From positions 10,435,639 to 10,499,638 of the forward strand of contig CM030717.1 in NCBI GenBank assembly GCA_017979445.1: a stretch of 64,000 nucleotides of DNA. The letters are read 5' to 3'. Source of the stretch: Akebia trifoliata (lineage: Eukaryota; Streptophyta; Magnoliopsida; Ranunculales; Lardizabalaceae). A program made the translations under genes and the position numbers. Positions 56,256 to 64,000 of this stretch are shown here, piece after piece; positions within the stretch are counted from its first letter, which is position 1; each line of letters begins with the position of its first letter. Below the pieces are notes generated by a model that was not told the origin of the DNA, made no database searches, and saw only the letters and a program-made list of their open reading frames with translations.

Positions 56256-56420
56256 TAAGGGTGCAATTTGGTCAGGTTTAAATTGAGAACAGAACCAAAC
56301 CAGTCGTTTCGTTTGGCTCGGTTTTATGGTATTTTGGTTCGCGTCTAATTCTTATTTAATGAAAATGGTTATGTTAGTTTGGTCCACTTTGGACCCAAAC
56401 TGAACCAAGTTGCACCCTTG
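56256..56420. mobile_element. hAT-type MITE
   Basis: Terminal inverted repeats TAAGGGTGCAATTTGGT and ACCAAGTTGCACCCTTG are flanked by the exact 8-bp direct repeat GTTACAAG (56248-56255 and 56421-56428). An 8-bp duplication is the hAT hallmark. The interior is 'ggttcrgttt'-like and non-coding, 165 bp in all. Confidence 0.9.
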
Positions 56421-56616
56421 GTTACAAGGTCATACAATTTTATGTTGTAAAGGTTTTTTTTTTAAATAATTTAAAATATCAACTAAGCCGATTTTGGAGA
56501 TAACATAATATAAAAATTTAATCATGCATAAATCGTAATTTTTTTGTGATACAATTTTATGTTGTAAAAATATTTTATACTTTTTTTTAACCTTCTCAAC
56601 TATTTGTTAGATGTAA

Positions 56617-56857
56617 TTTTTTTTTTTTTTTTTTTTTTGATAATGGGGTGTTTGGACTAACGTCCGACTAGAGGGGGATCAGATGAGCCAGGGCTGGAAC
56701 CTAGGCATATGGGACCCTCACCCGGGCATGTGCAACACCTGCACATCACACAAACCATGTAAGTGAGGCAATGAATGCCCTTGCAGGTGGCCCCTAGTAA
56801 ATATTGCTCATATTGGGTTTCGAACACAACCTACAGACTCTTACCACTTATTGGATT
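56617..56857 (-). mobile_element. tRNA-derived SINE (minus strand)
   Basis: Read on the minus strand: head 'ccaataagtggtaagagtct' with an A-box-like segment, B box GTTCGAAACCC (56824-56814), body, then a poly-A tail (the T run 56617-56638). The duplicated spacer at 28040-28075 lacks it: there 'gcgattttttttcccttcaa' continues straight into 'gttgatttaacat', so this copy shows an insertion against an empty site. Confidence 0.78.
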
Positions 56858-57625
56858 CAAGTTGATTTAACATGGGAAAATTGAAAAGGAATTTTGTTTT
56901 TTATTCTCTTGCTTCTTATGTGCCAATATATTCAATAAGTTAAAATCTGAAATTTCATATTATTGAGAAGTTGATTGGGTCGAGTAAACTCGTGAGTCAT
57001 CAATCGAGTTGATAGTCCTCAGATAAAGAAATCTTAGCTTTAAGCCTCGGACTCAAAAACCCAATGTCTGTATTTTCTTATTCTCTCCTTCTAACCCAAT
57101 TGGTAACAAATAACTTTGTTGAGTAATGCCCAAAATTCCCTTAACACTGAAATCAGACTGATCAGTGATTTTTAGCCATTAATTTTCATCATGAAGAGAC
57201 TAACAACAAGAAATTCTCTATTCTCTATCAGGCAAAGGGGCTACATGGTAAACAGCACACCAAGAATAAATGTATCAATTTAAATTGGGAAATCTAGGGC
57301 CACCAGGAAAAGTAGATAGAGCAATCTGCAACCATTAAAAATACACATATTCTTTGAAGTAGCTTTGTATCCATAAAATGCATTGTCCATCAAGAACTGA
57401 TTTCACCGAGGTAACATTTTTCGCAATTTAATAACATTTGTCTTCGGGATGGTTTCACCTTTATATGAATTATAAATTTACGGTCAACTCGTTTTAGGGT
57501 GTCTACATATAATGTTCTTTTAAAAAAATAAAAATAAAAATAAAAATAGGAAAGCAGATTGAGCCATTGTAACCCAAATTTTTTCACAGATAATAGTGAA
57601 AGGATCTCATCATCATCCGCGGATG
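56858..57625. repeat. F-box downstream spacer, duplication copy 2
   Basis: Matches 28060-28835 throughout ('tcttatgtgccaatatattc', 'aatcagactgatcagtgatt', 'gccaccaggaaaagtagata'). A (AAAAT)n run lies at 57525-57547. No coding sequence. Confidence 0.8.
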
Positions 57626-57823
57626 TAGGCTTTCTTATTGAACAACATTGATGCTTTGTCGCGTGCTCTCTCTTAATTTTTTATTTGTGTGTGTGTGTAT
57701 GTATATGTGTTTAAATTGATACTTTGTCTATATACGAAGGTTTAATTTGATTTGTTATCATTGTTTCAAGCACCTCTTTTCTACAATTTGAAGGTAGAAC
57801 TTAAGCAATGTCTTACAATCTGT

Positions 57824-58073
57824 TTGGATTGAGAGAAACGGAGAGAAGAGAAGAGAACAAAAGGCATCTTTCTGTCCATCCTACTTGGATAGATTTGAGA
57901 GAAAATAATCGAATAAAAAGTAATTTATTCTATTTTGTTTCTCTCCAAATCTCTCCGATTTGAGGGAGAATAAAATTGAACAATTTTCTCTCCTACTTTC
58001 TCTTTTCTTCAAACTTCCTAAACAAGAAAAATGGAGAGAAAATTGATTCTTTTCTCTTAATCCAAACAAAGTT
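57824..58073. repeat. TIR MITE in duplication copy A
   Basis: Start 'ctgtttggattgagagaaa' and end 'ttctcttaatccaaacaaag' are inverted. The interior has 'ggagagaaaat' and 'attttctctcc' pairs. The corresponding copy in the second duplicate lies at 61852-62107 and a partial one at 42640-42880. A target-site duplication was not resolved. Confidence 0.7.
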
Positions 58074-58998
58074 TTAAAATCAAATCCAACGAGTGGTCTG
58101 ACCAGGTTCGATAGATTTTGTATAGATTCGACTAATGAACTGTTGGTTTTGGAAGTATTATTTTTTTTATGTTGAAAATTGATAACTGTAAAGGTTGAAG
58201 AGCTTAGAAATGATGAATTTTGGGGAGAAAGTTAAGGGTTTATGGTTATAGAGGTTTAAGAGTAGGGCATTTAAGTCATTTTACGTTAGTCTTTTGTATT
58301 AGACCTATGTTAAAGGATGTATGTCTCATGAGTCTGAACAAAGTGTACCAAAGAGCAGGACCGAAAAGTGATTGTTGACATATAAAAAGCCCACTTGATA
58401 CACCCTCAGGCCCACCAAACATTTGGCCCAACATCTATGTTATTTTAATTAGTAAAAAAATATATATTCCACGTGGCTTTTTAAAAAATTATATTATAGG
58501 TTGATCATCCCATAACAAAACTTCTGATCAGTTTTAATCAATTTGATTTGATTGAATTTTGGGTTGACTCAATAGTAAGAGTTGTATGGTAGGGTCACAA
58601 ATCTTATAACAAGTAGACCACAAACCCAAGTATTATTTACAAATAGTTCCTAAAATGGAAACAACTTCTTTCAAATCTTGTTTTATAAACTTTGTTATAA
58701 TTTCTCCCTTCACAAAAGCATTTATTTTTATTGATTAGATTTGCCCTCAATTATAACAATGATCGGGTACAATTTTGTGAAGGATACTGAATCATCTAAT
58801 GATGTTTTTCTTTTTTAATAACTGGGTATCCCTATAAATAGCGACCCAGGTCCTGTATCTAGGCTTTGCCCAATCCATAGACCATGGTCTTGTCCAAGGA
58901 CTAGTCTCAAAGCACGTGCAACGTCCGGTTGGACCAACACTATTAAAATATTACTTATTTTAAAGTATAAATATATCTTCTATTGTAAGAGGTCTCAT

Positions 58999-59050
58999 TT
59001 GCCTCGGGATAAGCATAAGCATAATATTTTTCTTATCTATCCCGAGGCAA
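58999..59050. repeat. Short inverted repeat
   Basis: 'ttgcctcgggata' pairs with 'tatcccgaggcaa'. The corresponding copy in the second duplicate (63029-63080) has decayed at one arm. Confidence 0.7.
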
Positions 59051-59239
59051 TTGATCTACGGTTCTGTGATGGAGGCGTATGTTAGAGGGGGCATCAAATT
59101 ATCACAACTCTTATTATTATTATTTTTTCCGTATATTATAATGTTGAAAAAGCAAAGATGGTTCCCTTGGTGAGATCTAACTCTAAAATCACAGATAAGA
59201 TTCCAACATGATTATATTCAACCTAATTTTACATTTTAA

Positions 59240-59465
59240 TGACCTTGTTTAGTATACTACAAATTGTTTGCATTTGCCAATGATTTACCATTACTTGCGA
59301 TGATTGTGCACTTTTTGTGCCGCAAATCATTTGTTGAGATTTCTTAAGAGTTGAGATGATCTAGACAAAATCATTTGCATTGTGTAACTAAGCACTAATA
59401 AAATTGATTTCAAAAATTTATTTGCATTTACAAATGATTTGTACAATACCAAACATGGCCATACT
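59240..59465. repeat. TIR MITE-like element in copy A
   Basis: 'gaccttgtttagtatactac' and 'gtacaataccaaacatggcc' are approximate inverted repeats, continuing with 'aaattgtttgcatttgc' against 'gcatttacaaatgattt'. The corresponding copy is at 63284-63583. Confidence 0.6.
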
Positions 59466-59703
59466 TCAAATAAAATAGCACTAAAAATCATAAAAATAAA
59501 AATAAAAACTATTAAAATTCAGTTTGTTCCAATTCTCGAGAATTGGAATCAATGGCTCTCACAGAGCTATAAGTTTGTTTTACCTAAATACAATCGATAT
59601 ATGCTTATCTTTATGACTATGGTTTATAACAAATAATAATAATAATAATTAGTGATTCATATAGTATAATTTTTGCTGTGAAAAATAGTAGGAATTGTTA
59701 GGC

Positions 59704-60298
59704 CCTATGTTACCAGGTTCGCTCTAAACATCCCAAACAACCAACCGGTACAAAGCAAACCGGTTTGCGGTTCAATTCACTCATTGATCGTGCAAGCAAC
59801 GAACCAAGGAACGCCTTTATTTTGGTTGATATTAGAGATGCCCCTCCCTTGTTTTCTCACTTTTATAACTTCTTTAGTCATTATAGAGCTATCTTTTCGG
59901 GAAATAATAATTTCCTCCACCATATCTCAAATTTAGAGAAATCCCTTTGAACTTGGTCATCTTCTCAAAACATAGTTCTAAAATATTGTTTCATGTTTTG
60001 TCTCATCGATGCTAGATACTGAGTCGTCTCGGATGAGTTTTCTGATATGTTTGAAACATCTCGTTTAACAATGAGAAAAATATGTGTGGGATTTTAAATC
60101 TCATTTGACACATTAACTCTTCTGTCCATGCCTGATGCCGAGTAGTGTCTCGGACAAGTTTTGAAACCATGTCTCTAAATAATTTATATGACATAAATAC
60201 CCTTTATGAGATTATCTCTACAAACTAGGTTTGTTCTAGAGTCACGAACTATGAACCCAAATTCGAACTGAGCGAACTAATGAACCAGGTGACATAGG
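59704..60298. repeat. TIR element, 595 bp
   Basis: It starts CCTATGTTACCAGGTTC and ends GAACCAGGTGACATAGG, inverted with two mismatches in 17. Non-coding. The target-site duplication is unclear, so the superfamily is not assigned. It is present only between the two segmental duplicates. Confidence 0.6.
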
Positions 60299-61349
60299 TT
60301 TGGCCCCACCCAAATAGAATTGTTGTTATTTTTATTGCCCAAATACTGGTAGGAATTGACTATTTTTATTTTGGGTTGGTTACAATCAAATCTAGGATTT
60401 TTATAAGTCATTGAGCTTTACTGCTTTCACTTTTAATTGCTAATCTGAACTCTAAAGTTCAAATAAAGATATGATCATATTCAGCATCAAAATTGTACTA
60501 AATGTATAGAGATTTTTGACATAACCCTCATAGTTTTGATGAATTTTAAGATACCCCTTATATTTTCAAAACAACAATAAATACTACTTTCATCTCGATC
60601 CCGATCTACTCAGAAAGACTCCCCTTCAACCTCTAAGATGAAGTATTTTAACTTACTCATCAATCATTTCTTCAATGCATGGAAGGGCTAGTAACACTTC
60701 CAATGCATGGATATTTATTTTTATTTAAGCCCTAAAACCCATTTAATGGCCTTGGCCATCAGAAAATGACCTAGAAGTTTTGGTCGTGGAAGTATATGCC
60801 CAACTAAAAATAATAAATCCGCAGAGGGATTGATAGGTACATAATTAAAAACTCTGAGCCAATTATGCTAGTCATGTTCCCACCTGACCAACACTTTGGG
60901 TGCACCATGTGGCCATGTGGGGAGAGACCCCCACGTACCAGATAACGGATAATTGGCTATAACGAACCCCACCCCACCCAACGTATCTGGCTTAGAAATA
61001 TTACTTAGGATGGGAACCTGGCTCATAACTGATAAGTTCTGTCGGGTAAAAATCAGAAAAAAAATTTTCTCTCTAAAACTCTCTTTCTTTCTCTACATTT
61101 TTACATCCAAAATGGGATGATCTTTAAAGAAGTTGAGGCATGTATATATAAAAGGAGGAAGGCGGTTGGCTGTGACAGTTTGACTCTAACTGCCAATATG
61201 ATTCAATCTGTAAAACAACTTGATATATGCTCTGTAAAATATTTCCACTGCCCTGACTAATTCAAAGGCTTAATCAAGAAGCAATTTGCTTCTTGTCTAA
61301 TACACTTGGGCTTTGACCAAAAAGCGGCTTTACTGCCACATTCTCTACT
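60299..61349. other. Intergenic, no recognised gene
   Basis: No coding sequence, repeat termini or RNA gene seen between the TIR element and duplication copy B. Confidence 0.5.
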
Positions 61350-63648
61350 AGGCAAAAGGGCTACATGGTAAAGAATCTAAATGTATCAATTTAAATTGGG
61401 AAATCTAGGGCGACCAGGAAAAGTAGATAGAACAATCTGCAACCATTAAAAATATACATATTCTTTGAGTATCCATAAAATGCGTTGTCCATCAAGAAGC
61501 GATTTCACTGAGGTAACATTTTTCGCAATTTAATAACATTTGTCCTCGGGATAGTTTCACCTTTATATGAATTATAAATTAATGGCCAACTCGTTTTAGG
61601 GTGACTATATATAAGGGTCTTTTATCTTTTTTTAAAGAAAAAAAAAAAAAAAAAGTAAAGGAGATTGAGCCATTGTAATCCGAATTTTTTACATATAATA
61701 GTGAAAGGATCTCATCATCATTCATGGACATAGGCTATCTTATCGAACAACATTGATTCTTTGCTTTGTGCTCTCTCTTAATTTTTTATTGTTTCACACC
61801 CCTCTTTTCTACAATTTGAAGGTAGAACTTAAGCAATGTCATACAATCTGTTTGGATTGAGAGAAAGGGAGAGAAGAGAAGAGAAGAGAACAAAAAGCAT
61901 CTGTCTCTCTATCCTGTTTGGATAGATAGGAGAGAAAATAATAGAAGAAAAAGTAATTTATTCTATTTTCTCACTTTCTCACCAAATCTCTCCGATTCGA
62001 GGGAGAACAAAATTGAACAATTTTCTCTCCTACTTTCTCTTCTCTTCACACTTCCTAAATAAGAGAAATGGAGAGAAAATTGATTCTTTTCTCTTAATCC
62101 AAAGAAAGTGTTAAAATCAAATCCAATGAGTGGTCTGACCAGGTTCAATAGATTTTGTAATAAAATTGATTCGACTAATAAACTGTTGGTTCTGGAAGTA
62201 TTATTTTTTTATGTTGAAAATTGATAACCGTAAAGGTTGAAGAGCTTGGAAATGATGAATTTTTGAGGAGAAAGTTCAAGGGTTTATGGCTATAGAGGTT
62301 TAAGAGTAGGGCCTTTAAGTCATTTTACATTAGTCTCTTGTATTAGACCTATGGATGTATGTCTCATGAGTTTCAAAACAGTGTACCAAAGAGTAGGACC
62401 GAAAAGTGATTATTGAAGGATAAAATGCCCACTTGATACACCCTCAGGTCTACCAAACAGTTGGCCCAAAATCTATGTTATTTTAATTACTAAAAAAAAT
62501 AACAAATTCAACGTGGTTTTTTTTTATAGGTTGATCATCTCATAACAAAACTTCTGATCAGTTATAATCAACTTGATTTGATTGAATTTTGGGTTGATTC
62601 AATAGTAAGAGTTGTATGGTAGGGTCACAAATCTTCTAACAAGTAGACCACAAACCCAAGTATTATTTACAAATACTTCCTAAAGTTGAAACAAATTCTT
62701 TCAAATCTTGTTTTATCAACTTTGTTATAATGTCTCCCTCCACAAAGCATTTACTTTTAATGATTAGATTAACCCTCAATTACAACAATGATCAGGTACA
62801 ATTTTGTGAAGGATACTGAATCATCTAATGATGTTTTTCTTTTTTGATAACTGGGTATCCTTGTAAATACCGATCCAGGTCTCGTATCTAGGCTTTGCCC
62901 AGTCCATAGACCATGGTCTTGTCCAAGGACTAGTCCCAGGGCACGTGCAAATCCCAGTTGGACCAACACTATTAAAATATTACTTATTTTAAAGTATAAA
63001 TATATCTTCTATTGTAAGAGGTCTCATTTGCCTCGGGATATGCATTACAATTATATTTTTCTTATCCATCTCGAGGCAACTAATCTACGGTTCTTTGTTG
63101 GGGGCGTAGTGGGGTGTATGTCAGAGGGGGGCGTCAAATTATCACAACTCTTATGATTATTATTATTTTTTCGGTATATTAGAAACTTGAAAAAGCAAAG
63201 ATGGTTCCCTTGGTGAGATCTAACTCTAAAATCACAGATAAGGTTCCAACATGATTATATCCAACCTAATTTTATATTTTAATGACCGTGTTTGGTATAC
63301 TGCAAATCATTTGTGTTTGCAAACGATTTACCATTGCTTGGTAGCCATTGAGAAATCTCTTGCGAATATTTTTTATGATTGGCTAATCTTTGCAATAAAA
63401 ATTTTCATTGTGATTTTTTGCAAATGATTGTTATACTTATTGTGTTACAAATCATTTGTTGAAATTTCTTAAGAATTTAGGTGATCCAACAAATCATTTG
63501 CATTGTGTAACCAAGCACGAGTAAAATGGATTTCAAAAAATTATTTGCATTTACAAATAATTTGCACACGACCAAGCATGGCCATAATTTAAATAAAATA
63601 GTACTAAAAATCATAATAAAAAATAAAAAATAAAAACTATTAAAATTC
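61350..63648. repeat. Segmental duplication, copy B
   Basis: Direct duplicate of 57228-59518, offset about 4.1 kb. It carries the same MITEs in the same positions, so the MITEs were in place before the duplication. No gene recognised. Confidence 0.88.
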
Positions 63649-63718
63649 CTTATTCATGGAAATTTGACTATTTAATTATTAAATTAAAATTAAGTAAGAG
63701 TAATTTATTTAAAGAGAT

Positions 63719-63808
63719 TCTATTGCCACCCCAATTCATATGTAAATCACCAATGACATAGCACACATCATTGGGTGGCATTAGCAAAAGTTGGTGTGGC
63801 AATAGAAG
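63719..63808. repeat. Small MITE-like repeat, copy 4
   Basis: 'tctattgccaccccaattca' at the left and 'agttggtgtggcaatagaag' at the right form inverted ends around 'cattgggtggcattagcaa'. This is the longest copy of the family also found at 44501, 45013 and 46620. Confidence 0.65.
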
Positions 63809-64000
63809 CTCTCTTAAAGTGGAGAAAAAAAAAACGATAATAATTCTTGAAAAATTGGTGAGTGACCACGTCAATCTGTGCAACATTTTTTCAAATAAGT
63901 TAAATTGAAATATTTAGTCACAGAAACAAAATTTTATTTAGAGAACAAAATTTTAAATGATAAAAAATCAATTAATTTATCAAAATTACTGGATGAATCA

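Larger units (their letters stand above)
57228..59518. repeat. Segmental duplication, copy A
   Basis: Direct duplicate of 61350-63648, in the same order and orientation over about 2.3 kb with small indels. Shared landmarks include 'gggaaatctaggg', 'ctgtttggattgagagaaa', 'tgatacaccctcagg', 'catagaccatggtcttgtcc' and 'gatggttcccttggtgagat'. No gene is recognised in it. Confidence 0.88.

Overview
The window is nuclear DNA of a flowering plant, most likely a dicot. It is AT-rich and gene-poor, its genes have many GT-AG introns, and it is filled with plant transposons of many classes: Helitron, CACTA, MULE, hAT and PIF/Harbinger MITEs, copia, large solo LTRs, LINE and SINE. I cannot name the species. 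I see no bacterial or organellar genes, no tRNA or rRNA genes and no CRISPR array.

Three host genes look complete. The first is an eight-exon OTU-type deubiquitinase (10371-14850, 229 residues). The second is a four-exon reticulon-like ER membrane protein (18402-24165, 210 residues) with a 4-kb intron that holds a LINE remnant. The third is an intronless F-box protein with an F-box-associated region (47115-48206, 363 residues). A diverged duplicate of the F-box gene (26896-27966) is broken by one TGG-to-TGA nonsense codon. A third, N-terminally truncated F-box copy (48806-49293 plus 55574-55665) is split by a copia retrotransposon, whose 5' LTR is itself split by a 1.7-kb solo LTR.

Layout. 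1-830: MITEs. 1107-8861: a non-autonomous Helitron on the minus strand, carrying a decayed fragment of a mitochondrial calcium uptake (MICU-type EF-hand) gene and a nested 1.9-kb solo LTR with a GCTAC target-site duplication. 9555-10240: a large foldback repeat. 10371-24165: the OTU and reticulon genes with intronic repeats, separated by a tandem pair of hairpins at 16710-16965. 25865-26234: a MULE-type MITE. 26896-28835: the broken F-box gene and its downstream spacer. 28947 to about 42300: a CACTA-type region holding same-strand exon fragments of PTP1-like, ABI5/ABF-type bZIP, SKI2-like helicase and DUF761 genes, plus a possible homeodomain gene. A second complete CACTA element (31824-37887, TGT target-site duplication) lies inside it and carries DUF1005 and Peter Pan/SSF1 fragments. 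42362-46860: small repeats and MITEs. 47115-56240: the intact F-box gene, a MITE, and the interrupted F-box pseudogene with its nested retroelements. 56256-64000: an hAT MITE, a SINE and a 2.3-kb direct segmental duplication.

History inferred from the layout. A unit made of an F-box gene and several kilobases of spacer was duplicated locally. One copy received the CACTA complex; another received the copia element, a MULE MITE, an hAT MITE and a SINE; part of the spacer was duplicated again near the right edge. The most unusual feature is the nested pair of CACTA elements whose recognised captured exons, from six or seven host genes, all lie on the plus strand with their splice signals kept.
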